Source: Schistosoma mansoni (lineage: Eukaryota; Platyhelminthes; Trematoda; Strigeidida; Schistosomatidae). From it: a DNA stretch of 64,000 nt. The stretch spans positions 1,961,396 to 2,025,395 of the forward strand of contig NC_031496.1 of assembly GCF_000237925.1 (NCBI RefSeq), written 5' to 3'. Both the position numbers and the translations under genes were made by a program. The notes beneath the pieces were generated by a model, which did no database searches, had not been told where the DNA came from, and saw only the letters and a program-made list of their open reading frames with translations. Position 1 is the first letter of the stretch; the number at the start of each line of letters is the position of its first letter. Below, piece after piece: positions 1-10,623 of the stretch.

Positions 1-376
1 TAGGGGAAGGAAGAAGGGTCCAGGGAGGAAAGAGAGCAATATAGGGTGGAAAACACCAAAGTGATACACGCTTAATTATGAACAAATCGTTAATTACATC
101 ATAAGTTTATAAATAGAACTAATGAAATTATCGATACATTTCTATGTGTATATATAAAAAAAGAAGAAGAAGAAGAATCATTTTATTAAATGTTCTGTTG
201 CCATTGCTAAATCCCAATTCTTCATAGATAATGCACGACAAGCTTCATGCTATTGAAGATACAAAAACACAAAAACAATGATGGTTCAAACATACAAATT
301 ACAATAGGATACTGATGGATGTTCTTAAAATACAGTGCGATAGTTCTAGAGTTAAATAATGAACATAGACTATTCG
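1..376. other. Left edge, no feature recognised
   Basis: AT-rich sequence with an AAGAAG microsatellite near 160-177. The missing last exon of UBE2K was looked for here on the minus strand and not found, so it probably lies further left. Confidence 0.5.
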
Positions 377-878
377 CTGCCCTGGTACGACCAAGAGTGG
401 GGAGAGTCCGCTCTCCCTCTCCAAATGCTCTCACATGACCATGTACATACAACCACTGATAGGGAAGTCCTACTCTGTTCTCATGTCGGGGGTGTTATTC
501 ACGAAATTGAGAGGACGAAAAGAGAATGTCCGATGCTTTGACCGGGTTGTTGGGTGTGGAGTGTCCACCTAGGGAAGTCGGAAAACCCTCATTCCAAACC
601 AATGGTGTAAATGGGCTCCAGGGTCCTGAAGGAACAAATGGTGTATAAAATCAATCGTTGGCCACCGGATACCATGGGGCTGCATCTCCTCACGATGCTT
701 CACTGCCTTGTGGATCAGACCTCTAGGTCAAAGGCTCCGGGTGTGGCTGCCTAAGAAAACCACCTGCTTCAGTTTAGGCTTCTGGGCAGTATCACAGCCC
801 TCACACAAATCGAATGAGATTTTTGTGGCGCATATATATCTGGTGCTTCCCTGTACCAGTATTTATGTGTTTAAATAA
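377..878 (+). mobile_element. Dispersed retroposon, family R1, copy 1
   Basis: About 500 bp repeat that begins near CCTGGTACGGC and ends TATTTATGTGTTTAAATAAA. The same unit recurs at 889-1350 (-), 4270-4790 (+), 24320-24838 (+), 46367-46892 (-), 52771-53314 (-), 55910-56500 (+, old), 57003-57222 (-, partial) and 61093-61534 (+). No protein is recognised in it. The A-rich 3' end and an 11-bp target duplication on the 24.3-kb copy suggest LINE-driven retroposition. The family name is unknown to me. Confidence 0.75.
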
Positions 879-888
879 AACAATAATA

Positions 889-1350
889 ACAAAGGGACAC
901 CGAATACATATACGCGCACACGTCACTTGATTTGAATGTGGGCTACGATACTGCCTTGGTACCTGAACCAGAGCAGGTGGTTTTCTTAGGTAGCCACTCC
1001 CCGAGCCTCTGACCTGAAGGACTAATCCATAACGTAGTTCCGTGGTAGTCGGTGACCAACGATTGATTCATACACCATTTGTTTCCCCAGGATACTAGAG
1101 CCCATGTGCACAATTGGTTTGGAATCACGGTTTAAAAACTCCCCTAGGTAGACTTTCCGTTTCCACCAACCCAGTTAAAACACTGGACATTCTCTTTTTG
1201 TCCTCTCAATTTCATAAACAACAGTAACACTGAGAGAAGGTAGTGAGTGGGACTTTCCTGTCAGTGTTTGTATGCACGTGGCCATATCAGAGCATTTCGA
1301 GAGGAAAAGCTGACTCTCCCCACCCTCTGCCGTACCAGGGCACTAAGTTT
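889..1350 (-). mobile_element. Dispersed retroposon, family R1, copy 2 (tail-to-tail with copy 1)
   Basis: Minus-strand copy of the repeat at 377-878, so the two are tail to tail with only about 10 bp between. The arms diverge somewhat but could fold into a long hairpin. It lies 3' of the last visible UBE2K exon, in a UBE2K intron if the final exon is off-window. Confidence 0.7.
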
Positions 1351-1490
1351 CCGCCAATTGTTGCTTCTTATGGCTACATAATAATAAGGTTACTTGATAT
1401 TTAAATAGAGAACAATAAAGATTATACACTGTGTATTCATTATTCAATTCTCTTAATAACACACATACACAGTATAAAGAATTATCTTAC

Positions 1491-1719
1491 CTCATCAAAA
1501 CCCATTTGAACAAGTTTATCTACTAAGTCGACACAATGAGGATCACATCCAGGTCCATTAGCATAAATACCTGCCCAATGACGTGCAGTTCGATTAAAAG
1601 CATCTATACTACTTTTGTATTGATTAGCAACAACTGCATCTTGTGGATCATCTGGTTCTGGAGAAGCTAATAATGCTTGAATAGACAGAAGTATAGTACG
1701 TAATGACATAGCAGCAGCC
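1491..1719 (-). CDS. UBE2K: UBE2K exon 3 (end of E2 fold and start of UBA domain)
   Basis: 229 nt, from acceptor TTCCCAG to donor GTAAGA, ending in phase 0. Encodes residues 100-176, including [20 protein letters not shown] (strongly conserved in UBE2K) and the first UBA helix with QMGFDE. The following exon is outside the window. Confidence 0.93.
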
Positions 1720-4700
1720 CTGGGAAGAAAAGGCAAAATATAGGTGAATGAAGTACAACATGAAGAAAACTTTTTTTTGTAAAAATGTAATCTAAAAGAA
1801 CCCTCATAAGGTAATCAACGGTTACGCAGTCAGTCAGTCAGTCAATCACAACGTACAACTTCGTACGTACGTACATCAGTTCGAGTTGCCATACCACACT
1901 AGCACAGAGATGCAGTTGTCCATTCAAATCCCATAGTGGTAGAAGTAGTAGTATAGCAACTCAGATACAATTAAGTTTGTTTACACCTAATCTGGCTAAG
2001 CCCTTTTGTTAACTTATTTAATGGACAGTCATTCATACAATAACAACCTATCTATAGCATTGTACTTTTATTATATACGCTTGAGCATTGCTTACTGCCT
2101 ACGCATGTATTCATTCCCCTAACATTATAATTAATCGCTTAATTAATCCGATGACTCATACTTTTCCACTTATATATATATGTACATCTTAATCCTGCTT
2201 GCCAGCTTGCTCCCTGCTCTCGCTACACCGCATTGTACGCGCTTACTCACTCATTCGGCTTTCACGCTCGCTCGACTATTTTACGGTACTGCTCTTTCAT
2301 GCTTGCTTAACGTGCCTGTAATATTGGATACCTGTGTGTGGTTCAGTAATAAACGCGATCAGCCATTCACATTCGCCTTCTGATTTATACACCGTTAGGA
2401 AGTTATCGAGTAACGGTTATCAAGACGAACAATATACGAAGTTAGGGATAATATCGAATATCGACCACCACAGTAAGAGTATAAGCAGTAATCCGGCTGG
2501 AATATGTTACGGTTACGCAAGAAAACATTAATAACTTTTTATTATGAAGTAAGAAGTTATGAAGGAGTTTTTGAAGTATTCAAGGAATGAATACAATGCT
2601 AATCGATGGACGCATATGCAATATTATGAAGTGACTAATGAGTGATGGTTGTTCATGAGACCTAATGATTGATGTAAAACATCAAATAAATTAATATCAG
2701 ATAACAAGACAGCTGCCCAATAGAACAAGTTTTAGGATACTGTTATAATGGAGGAGAGTTTTGAAAATTTATTACTATTGGCATAAGCCGCAGAATGAGC
2801 TGTGCTGCTAAAAGATAACACAACTGAGTGATAGAATGTGCTTTTTCCCCCTACTAAATTGAAATACTTGTCCACAAAATGTTAAACATGAAACAAAACA
2901 AGGTGAAAAGTCATTCGAAATATAAACCATTGGAAGACATGAGTTATTTTAGCTAATGAATGGGTAAATACCATTAAGAACTAACTATCAAGTGCATCCT
3001 TTATATCTGTGCAAATAAAAGTTCCGACCATTGCTGCTACCTTGACGTGGTGGTCGAGCTTGTCTATCGTGATGAACCAATCGAGCTGTACTGGCTGGAA
3101 CAATCGTTCCTCAAGGTCCTACCATGCCAGACAGGTCGGTTGAAGGGCGGTAAGACTAAAAGCAGCAAACCCAAGGTCCGAAGGCGAAGTCGTACTGCCG
3201 ACTGTACAGAGGTGTGACAGCAGTAGGGTGTTTCCTTCAGACAACCAGCATAACAGCGATGCTGCCCTCAAGAAGGGGTGGGGTTAGAAAAGGTCGACCC
3301 TAAAAATGCACACCTCGCCTTATCCCACGGATTTTCGTTTCCGGCGATAAGGTCCTTTGAAGAACGGAGCTAACACATCAAAAATCCCCCACAAAAAAGC
3401 CGTGCGTGACCGACCTCAAGCAGTTGTCCCTTGAGCACTGCGGTCACGCTCCCAGGTCGTTATGACCAACACTGATCCAACTTCTTTTTCAGGTCCCTCA
3501 AGAAATACCCTTCCACGGTGTGGGCAGCCGGGAAGTGATACTAGCCCTCATACCCGTAACTGCACACGAGACCAAGTTGGTCACATTCAAATCCTCCCTA
3601 CTCCTAATAACTCTCTTATTTCCACGACTAACCCTTCCCACGTCCTTTTATCACCTCGCACCGCTAGGGCAAACGATTCGAGTACACGGAACGTTATTCC
3701 TGGTCTCCTGAAACCACGCTCTAAACTACGTGCAAATAAAAGGCGAACGTCGGTATTTGAACGAATCAATCAGGAAATGTACATGTAAAAATGATGAGAC
3801 TATAATTTATGGACGACCTTTGAGCGATACTGAGGTAACCCTGGAAATATCCACTTATTAACTAGGACTAAATGGCGGTTATAAAGCAGTGTGAGGAATG
3901 AGAATTATGATTTACAATTGATGGTTAAAGTTAAGAATTAGATTTAGGGTTTTCATCACTAACTGACATCAGCTATAATGCTAAAACTTTATTTAGCCAA
4001 AGGGATGAATGAATTCCGCGCCCAAAACCCCAGACCTGTTATCTTATATCTGATTGGTTCGTCCCTAAATTATAGTCTCACCGTGAAATTCATGAATAAA
4101 CACTTACTTACTAATTAGTAGTACAGTTCGAAATGATTTAAAAATTCAACGTGATTACAGACGCTTACAGGATACAATTTTACAAAAAAACGAGTGATAG
4201 TAAATATTTCGAGTGTTATTTATTTCATAGATTTGCAAACATTTTGCAGTTTGACGATGTCTAGAAAGAGGCCCCCAAATGTCCTGGTACGGCTGAGAGT
4301 GGGGAGAGTCCGCTCTCCCTCTCCAAATGCTCTCACATGGCCACGCGTATATAGCCTCTGCCACACAAGTCCTACTCACTACCTTATCGTGGCGCGGGTG
4401 TAGTTTACGAAATTGAGAGGACAAAAAGAGAATGTCCGGTGTTTTAACCGGGTTGGTGGACACGGAAAGTCTACCCAGGAGTTGGAAAACCCTGATTCTA
4501 AACCAATCATCCACATGGGCTCCAGTGTCCTGAAGGAACAAATGGCGTATAAAACCAATCGTTGGTCGCCAGCTATCATGGGACTGCATCTCCTCACGAT
4601 GCTCCACTGCCTTGTGGATCAGATCTTTAGGTCAAAGGCTCCGGGTGTGGCCCCTTAAGAAAACCACCTGCTTCAGTTTGGGCACCTGAGCAGTATCACA

Positions 4701-7700
4701 GCCCTCACACAAGTCGAATGAGATTGGTGCGGCGCATATATATTTGGTGCCCCTTTGTACCAATATTTATGTGTTTAAATAATAATAATACAGTTCGTGA
4801 TGAAAATCCTAAATCTAATTCTTAACTTTAACCATCAATTGTAAGTCATAATTCTAATTCCTCACACTGCTTTATAACCGTCATTTAGTCCTAGTTAATA
4901 AGCGGATATTTCCAGGGTTACCTCAGTGTCTCTCAAAGGTCGTTCATAAATTATACTCTCACCAAATTGTCTAGACTTAAGGAAAATAGTAGCCCTAAAA
5001 AGTTTTTAAAGAAGATTGTTAAAAATGAAGGGAAAAATTAAATTGAAATGTATACCAAGAGAATGGAAGGACGTCGGTGTCATCTCATACTGTACAGAAA
5101 CACCGAAGGAAATTAAGACAATTCTAAATGAACATAATAAGACTTTATTTTCGTGCCGGCGGTACCATAAGATCAAGATTAGTTAAACATAAGGAAATGT
5201 TACCAAAGGAAGATGTTGTCTATGAGATCAAATGTCGTGAGTGCATTGAAGTTTATATTAGAGAAACATCTAGACAGCTGAATGTCAGGTTGAAAGAAAC
5301 ACAAAAATAGCGTTACCGTTCGTCCAAATATAAATAAATATTTGTATAAATAACTTGAGAACGTCCAGTTTAATATCATAAAAACTTTTAGCGGTGGTTA
5401 GACGGTGATGACGTTCAACTTTCACAGCCAGGAAGTTCGAGGTTCAGAGTGCGATTCACCTACTTCGGTTTGGACAACTGGATATTATTAAAAGCCCTTG
5501 TACTTAGTGTGACTTGTGGTCAAGTACATGAAATAAATACAATTTATTGATGGTGATAACTGACAGATAGGGGGACAATTGTGTTATAATATAAAGATCT
5601 GTGCTGCCTTCGAACCATTAATCCGAAAGCTACACTTTATAATCACTTTTTTGGTTAGTCAAGAAACATACACCCCAAAATAAAAGTGACAAAATACTTA
5701 CCACTGATCTTTCAGTACATCAAGGCAAATTACACCAGTAGCACTACTAATATTAGGATGCCAAATTTTTGTGATAAATTTAACCTTTGGGGGAACAAAT
5801 GGGTAATTTTCAGGGATTATAATGTCTAAATTGAATTCAGCGCCAGTATAAGGAGTATCCGGTGGGCCTTTGATGAGACCACATAAATGCATCATATCAT
5901 CATTACAAGGTTTTATTTCCAACTGATTCTGTGCTGCCTAAAATTTGAAAATAGCAAAAGGAAAAAAGTACCAATATCGTGTTTTACAGCATAATAAGAT
6001 TCACTAACTAGATAAATATTGATGTAGATCGGTGTTACACAATGTGAAGACATGTATTTACCGTACCGCTGTCAAAATTGAAGTGGATAAAGAGGGGCTT
6101 CAAATTTGAAGTCATGTGAATAAAGACTTCGACTTTAAAATCGGTTTGTCGAGTCAAGAGTAGAGTGCCGACATTAAAAGAAACGAGCTGAATAACAATG
6201 GTAATAACTTGAGTCTATTTGAACACATTTCAAAGTTTCTTCACTTTTCACACTTCTGCTCTGAACAAGAGATAATCACTAGCCTATAGTTGTACCCCTG
6301 AAGGAAACCATTAAAGATCCGCAATTGTATACTTGTCTTACCAACCCTATTAGGAACTGTAGGGTTTTAACTGATTTGCTTCACAATGTACCTCGAATGA
6401 TTGAGATTTGCAAACAATGTGAATACATTTAGTTGTGTTGTGTTCTTTGAGCCAGGCAGTTCAATTGAAGTGTTTACGTTGAAATTTTGGAAAATGTTAG
6501 CCCAAACTACTTCACGTAGAAGTACTTAAAATGGTGTTCAGAGCGAGTTAAAGCCCTACAACTAAACCATCTACCTCAGTGAATACAATTTGTTGATAGA
6601 ACACACGGAAATATATAATTCATAACACACTGGAATGGCAATGCATCCTAAAAGTACTTAGGTAGTTAAAATGAATAAAAATGAAGAGCAGCCACTACTG
6701 TCCGTTATCAAAATTACGTTCGTTATCTACCAGGATACCTAGAGTTATCAGAACTAACTAGATGATCTGGTGAAATTGGTAATGAGAAATAATGATTGTG
6801 ATAGAAATCAACGCTTCCCGACCATCCACATCCTAGACAAACAGATCATGATGGACTTTTAAAAACAGGGTTGGTTTTGGAATTTACTGTAGTAGTAGTA
6901 GTAGTAGTAGAGCTCTAGAAATGTTTGCATGAGAACCACCATACGGCTTTTTCCTTGAACTTACCATGATTTTCATTTCGTAACAATCGAGGCAACTACT
7001 TCCCATTTAGCGTGCAAAACATAACAAAAAAAGTATTATCTTATGTCACATAAAAGCCCAATAGAAATACGTTTGTATAGTTTTCGAAGCACTAAAAGTC
7101 GGTACGAAAGTTACTTTTTTGATGTTATAACGTGAATACGAGTGTAAAGCACGTCAAACCCTTTAATTCTTCATATTTGAATAGCATTTAATGAGTAGAT
7201 CAATGAGTCCTGGTTTTCTACCCTTTTTTATATGTGAACTATCCAAGTAACTTTATTAGTGGTTTACTGAATATAAGACAAGTTTGTAAAGTGTGTGTTA
7301 AGACAAACAGCGACTTCCATGTACGACTTGTCCATTTCGCTGTCTTACAACTCCATTGGGTTTATTAATCGTTATATAGACGAGTCTTCTACAATTGTTT
7401 ATGATTATGAGGACCTAAGAAAAAACCTTTAGAGGAAATACATCTGAACTCTAATAGAAGAGATTATGTAGTAACGTCTCTCCAAGGTCGAGAGACTGAC
7501 AAAAAGCCTTTAAAAACTAATAAAGCACTAAAATCCCAGTAGTGTTGCAAGTTTTATTACTTCTGCAATGAAATTCTCTCGGCTTAGATAGATTGTTTCC
7601 TCACTGGCTAAAAAGTGGCCTTAAAGTCAAAAGGTCACTCTATTATCACTCTTGGTTCCGTCCTGTCATAGTTATATATATATATCTGTCATGGAATGAG

Positions 7701-9580
7701 GCTCGAAACACTTTAAGTCATCCACTGGACTTTTATGTAAATAAGTTATTAGTGAGACTATAATTTATGGACGACCTTTCATTGACACCATTGACACCGA
7801 CCTTGAGACAACCAACCTACTTACTAGGGTTGAAAAAGGCTGTGTGTCGGTATAAGGAATAGGAAATAGGATTCAGAGTTAACAATCAAGGTAAGGGTTT
7901 TTATAACGAACTGACATTAGCCGGAATGCCAAGATGCTATTTATGTATGCGGGTGAGTGGATTTCACGCCAAAATTCAAGACTCGCTACCTTTTATTTCT
8001 TAGGTTTTTCCATAAAATAGTCGGTAGGATTAAATTATACTGCCGAGCCAATCAGAAGCTTTCGCGGGTTTTCAAGGTCACGGCGCTAAGTTCGGCACCT
8101 GATGCTTACGTACGGTCGGTTTACAGCGGATTTTAGGGAAGACGTGATAATTTAGCGTCTACAATAGAAGTGATCATAAGATTTTGGCGCGAAATTCAAT
8201 TATCTATTTGGATAAATAGAGTTTTGGCATTATAGCTGATGTCAGTTCGTGATGAAAACCCTAAGTATAATTCCTAGCCTTAATCATGAACTGTAAATCA
8301 TAATTTGAATTCTTCACACAGGTTTATAACCCTCATTTGGTCCTAGTTATTATGTTGACACTCTCAGAGTCACACTAGCGTCGCTCAAAGGTTGTCCATA
8401 ACTTATAGTCTCACCCATAACCCTAAACCCTACACGTAAACCTTAACTCTAACCCTAACCCGTAAACCATACCAATATACTAACATTATTGAAGCTATGT
8501 GGTCGAGGCTAAAAGAATTTTTGAGAATTTATCATGATTCCAGAGGTCGACTACTATGGAGCCATATGGATGTGTTCCTGTACCGTATGCACTATGATTT
8601 TAGAACTTCTGAACCTATATCTAACCTTGAGAAGTTTTTGACCCATGTAAAAGAAGTGTTTCCACTTTTATTCTTTGGTTTTGTATAATAAATTTTTACT
8701 GTGTACTGACTGTCTTCTGATTGGCTAATATTTCTCAAGGTCATTTAAAATTCGTTCAAAGGTCGGCAGTATAGTTTAATGTTACCAAATAGTCTCACCA
8801 TGGTTTCAATCACTTGAACTCACCAAATTAGAATAAAATCGGTTAGACCAGATCACTTTTCAAAACCAAGTAACAAACTTTCGGACAAGGGAAGGTTTTA
8901 TTACCTAAAGGTCTGGCATGAACAACATCTATATTCGAGAGCTAGTCTAAGACTCAAAAACCTTAATAATCTAAGTGGTAAACGAGTGAATCACTCTGTA
9001 GTGTCAGTTCAGTAAGTGAACGTGGTTCTTTGAAAAGTCTACAGGGAACACGTGTTTTAATAAAAGATGACTCGATCACACGTAGTCCACCGCCGGAAAA
9101 CTGGATAGGGAACGCAGCGATAGCAACAACGCCTAGCTTGTGTATCGATCACATCTACATGAGGTTTTGCCATTAGTAAAAAAATTCTAACTTCGGGATT
9201 TTTGTACCTTTGGATAATATTCATAAGTTGGAGCATAGGAAATATGACAGTAGTTGTAAGTCGTACCAAAACAAAACATATGAATCTTTATGTAATTCTA
9301 CGGTTACATGACACAAACGACTGCTGTTTTACGAGTCAGATACATGCACACGAATATCATTCTTCATTGATGTAGATTTCTATCTTAATAAACAAAAAGA
9401 AAAAACGAGTGTGTGATTAGCAGATCAGCAACATATCCCACACTATTATTCATGGATAAAAGTAGGAAATTTGCAAAATACACAGAGAACAACATAAATT
9501 CAATCGGAACAACTAACTTCATCTGATTTCATCAGCTCAGCTAACTCCTTTTGAATACGTTTACCCGCAATGCTGGCCAT
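1491..9580 (-). CDS. UBE2K: Ubiquitin-conjugating enzyme E2 K (E2-25K), gene span, 3' end off-window
   Basis: E2 enzyme that takes ubiquitin from E1 on its active-site cysteine and builds chains, by family knowledge mainly K48-linked, in cytosol and nucleus. Three exons read as one continuous protein on the minus strand: 9580-9518, 5937-5702 and 1719-1491, with phases 0 and 2 matching at the joins and GT/AG borders at each. The protein starts [13 protein letters not shown], has the E2 motif HPN at residues 81-83 and the catalytic Cys at 92 (ICLDVL), the same number as in human UBE2K. After the E2 fold it runs into a C-terminal UBA domain (about residue 160 on; QMGFDE), which is what separates UBE2K from other E2s. 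The last roughly 24 residues should lie on a further exon left of base 1; I did not find it within 1-1490. Intron 1 (3580 bp) and intron 2 (3982 bp) are full of transposon debris. Very confident of identity. Confidence 0.93.
1827..1965 (-). mobile_element. RTE-type LINE, 3'-end fragment
   Basis: Short minus-strand piece of the same 3' tail found at 29664 onward: a GTCAGTCAGTCA run, then CACAACGTA, CTTCGTACGTACGTACATCA and GAGTTGCCATACC. It is a severely 5'-truncated LINE insertion in UBE2K intron 2. Confidence 0.7.
1966..3008. other. UBE2K intron 2 segment, nothing recognised
   Basis: No coding exon, RNA gene or repeat could be recognised. Short open frames around 2180-2531 show no domain and look incidental. 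Confidence 0.5.
3022..3729 (+). mobile_element. RTE-type LINE, 5'-end-only fragment with target-site duplication
   Basis: 708 bp matching the first ~710 bases of the full LINE at 38000-29664 (5' region from CGACCATTGCTGCTACC through the ORF start [20 protein letters not shown]). It stops abruptly inside the ORF at CTAAACTA. It is flanked by a perfect 13-bp direct repeat GTGCAAATAAAAG (3009-3021 and 3730-3742), so it appears to have been inserted as a unit even though it lacks the LINE 3' end. Confidence 0.8.
3795..4080. mobile_element. Small inverted-repeat DNA element (MITE-like)
   Basis: Starts TGAGACTATAATTTATGGAC and ends with the near-complement GTCCCTAAATTATAGTCTCA, about 286 bp apart. 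Its left ~180 bp recurs inverted at 4790-4963, and a longer relative lies at 7752-8414. No ORF. Probably a non-autonomous DNA transposon, perhaps driven by the Merlin-like family seen at 8.5 kb (inference). Confidence 0.6.
4270..4790 (+). mobile_element. Dispersed retroposon, family R1, copy 3
   Basis: Plus-strand copy running from GCCCCCAAATGTCCTGGTAC to GTGTTTAAATAATAATAATA. It sits between the two inverted MITE-like arms (3795-3975 and 4790-4963). Open frames on either strand in this interval are repeat sequence, not genes. Confidence 0.75.
4790..4963. repeat. Inverted partner arm of the MITE-like element at 3795
   Basis: Reads as the reverse complement of about 3795-3975 (AGGGTTACCTCAGT ... 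ATAAATTATACTCTCAC) with few differences. Confidence 0.65.
4971..5310 (+). mobile_element. Penelope-like element, GIY-YIG endonuclease fragment
   Basis: The frame at 5128-5310 contains [20 protein letters not shown] followed by QLNVRLKE. This is the GIY-YIG nuclease region of Penelope-like elements, where YIGET is usual and here reads YIRET. The upstream ~150 bp reads in other frames as the degraded end of the reverse transcriptase linker. It is a decayed fragment in UBE2K intron 2. Confidence 0.7.
5311..5701. other. UBE2K intron 2 segment, possible tRNA-like tract
   Basis: Around 5393-5480 a stretch with TGGTTAGACGG and GTTCGAGGTTC loosely resembles pol III A and B boxes and might be an old tRNA-derived SINE. 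No cloverleaf was found. The rest is unremarkable. Confidence 0.25.
5702..5937 (-). CDS. UBE2K: UBE2K exon 2 (E2 catalytic core)
   Basis: 236 nt, from acceptor TTTTAG to donor GTAAGT, phase 0 in and phase 2 out. Encodes residues 22-99 and two bases of Trp100. It contains the PPDTPY turn, [12 protein letters not shown] and the active-site Cys92 in [11 protein letters not shown]. Confidence 0.93.
5938..7751. other. UBE2K intron 1, left part, nothing recognised
   Basis: No exon or known repeat is recognised apart from a (GTA)n microsatellite at about 6889-6910. Confidence 0.5.
7752..8414. mobile_element. Foldback/MITE-like element with long terminal inverted repeats
   Basis: Left end GTGAGACTATAATTTATGGA, right end the near-complement (TCCATAACTTATAGTCTCAC). 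The similarity continues inward for roughly 200 bp on each side (CTGACATTAGC against GCTGATGTCAG; TTTTGGCGCGAAATTCA against TTTCACGCCAAAATT). About 663 bp, non-coding, same family as the elements at 3795 and 4790. Confidence 0.65.
8029..8780 (+). mobile_element. Merlin-like DNA transposon remnant with transposase C-terminus
   Basis: An 18-bp near-perfect inverted pair, ATTAAATTATACTGCCGA (8029-8046) and its complement at 8763-8780 (one mismatch), encloses a frame at about 8476-8688. That frame reads [16 protein letters not shown] and later [13 protein letters not shown]-x-I-E-x-x-W-S-x-L-K is the end of the DDE core of Merlin/ISXO2 transposases, a superfamily known in schistosomes. Only this C-terminal part is present, so the element is inactive. 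It overlaps the foldback element ending at 8414. Confidence 0.55.
8781..9517. other. UBE2K intron 1, right part, nothing recognised
   Basis: Between the Merlin remnant and UBE2K exon 1. Short frames here (for example 9057-9269) show no domain. Confidence 0.5.
9518..9580 (-). CDS. UBE2K: UBE2K exon 1 (start codon exon)
   Basis: 21 codons, ATG at 9580-9578, encoding [20 protein letters not shown] plus E. It aligns residue for residue with the human start MANIAVQRIKREF and ends in phase 0 at the donor GTTAGT. It was too short for a simple ORF search and was found by looking for the missing E2 N-terminal helix. Confidence 0.9.
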
Positions 9581-10623
9581 TCCGAAACCGGCAAACACCC
9601 CCAGCGTACCGCAAAATCTTAAATTTCGCGCATGAAGAACTGGAACCCTAAGTGTCATCGGACACGACAAGTGCATTTGATCAGATGGTTATGGATTGAA
9701 CAAAAAGAGCTTTCACTCAAAGAGCTCCCACGTTTGTTATATAAAACCTTTAACACCTTTCGAAAGTGACTTAGGTACATACAATATCTAAAATATCAAT
9801 GACGAGTTTCTATGCACCATTCAATTCCCCTACTTTTGTCTTGAAGTAGTACCACAGTTTCGGGTAATCGGTAGCGTCTGATAAAAGATTTCTTCCATTT
9901 GTTTGTAATATTCCTAGTGAACTGGTTAGTTATTCACGAGCTGGAACGTCTTGAGCACAAATAAATGCGACAGTAATTGTAATGGATTCCCCTAAGCGAA
10001 TAAATTTGTTAGTGTTTGACGTCCGTATCAACAACATTAATTTTATTGGTGGACAAGTGGCTGAGGAAGCACGGCCAACCATTCGCAATCTGTCACGTTT
10101 CAACTCGTAGCGCCAAATAAATCCACAAAATCAATACTTCTGTAAGTGTTCCACATTGTATGCTGACCACATTAGTCTTAATGAACTCACCTAGCTGAGG
10201 GCGTTCGGTCATGCATCCGCACCGAATGGGAACGCCATGCTCAACTTGTTCTGCGATCTCCCGCCAGTTTAGATCAGTCACTTCCCGATATATTGATAAT
10301 CTATCAAATCTATCTTCCAACCTCCTCGCTTCGGACTTTTGACTTCACTGGGTGGGCGCAATTCAATTATAGGTGTTACTGATAAAGTGTTGCCAAACTA
10401 CAATACCTGTGGCATCTTCATTGATGAGTCCGACGTGATTTGCTACACAAACCCATAAACTGTTTCTGTTTCCTTTTGGAATTTTATAAATCATTGCTTT
10501 ATTTTAACTTCTATATATTATGATATTTTTTTCGAGTTTTCGAATACTGTTTTCTTCTTTCATTCTCGTACTTGATATTTCACTTTAACGGAACAGACAC
10601 CCAAAGTACTTAAGTTAAAGACT
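9581..10623. other. UBE2K upstream region
   Basis: Upstream flank of UBE2K on the minus strand. No clear core promoter or other gene is visible. A minus-strand 75-codon frame at 10093-10320 has no recognised domain. Confidence 0.45.

Noticed and set aside
1-1490. Last exon of UBE2K (UBA C-terminus)
   Set aside because: Looked for on the minus strand after the phase-0 donor at 1491; no stretch resembling the UBA end was found before the window edge.
4155-4607. 150-codon minus-strand frame
   Set aside because: Falls mostly inside the R1 retroposon at 4270-4790 and recurs only with that repeat.
6889-6910. Short tandem GTA repeat as possible array or regulatory site
   Set aside because: Simple microsatellite; no spacer structure and no CRISPR-like pattern in this eukaryotic window.
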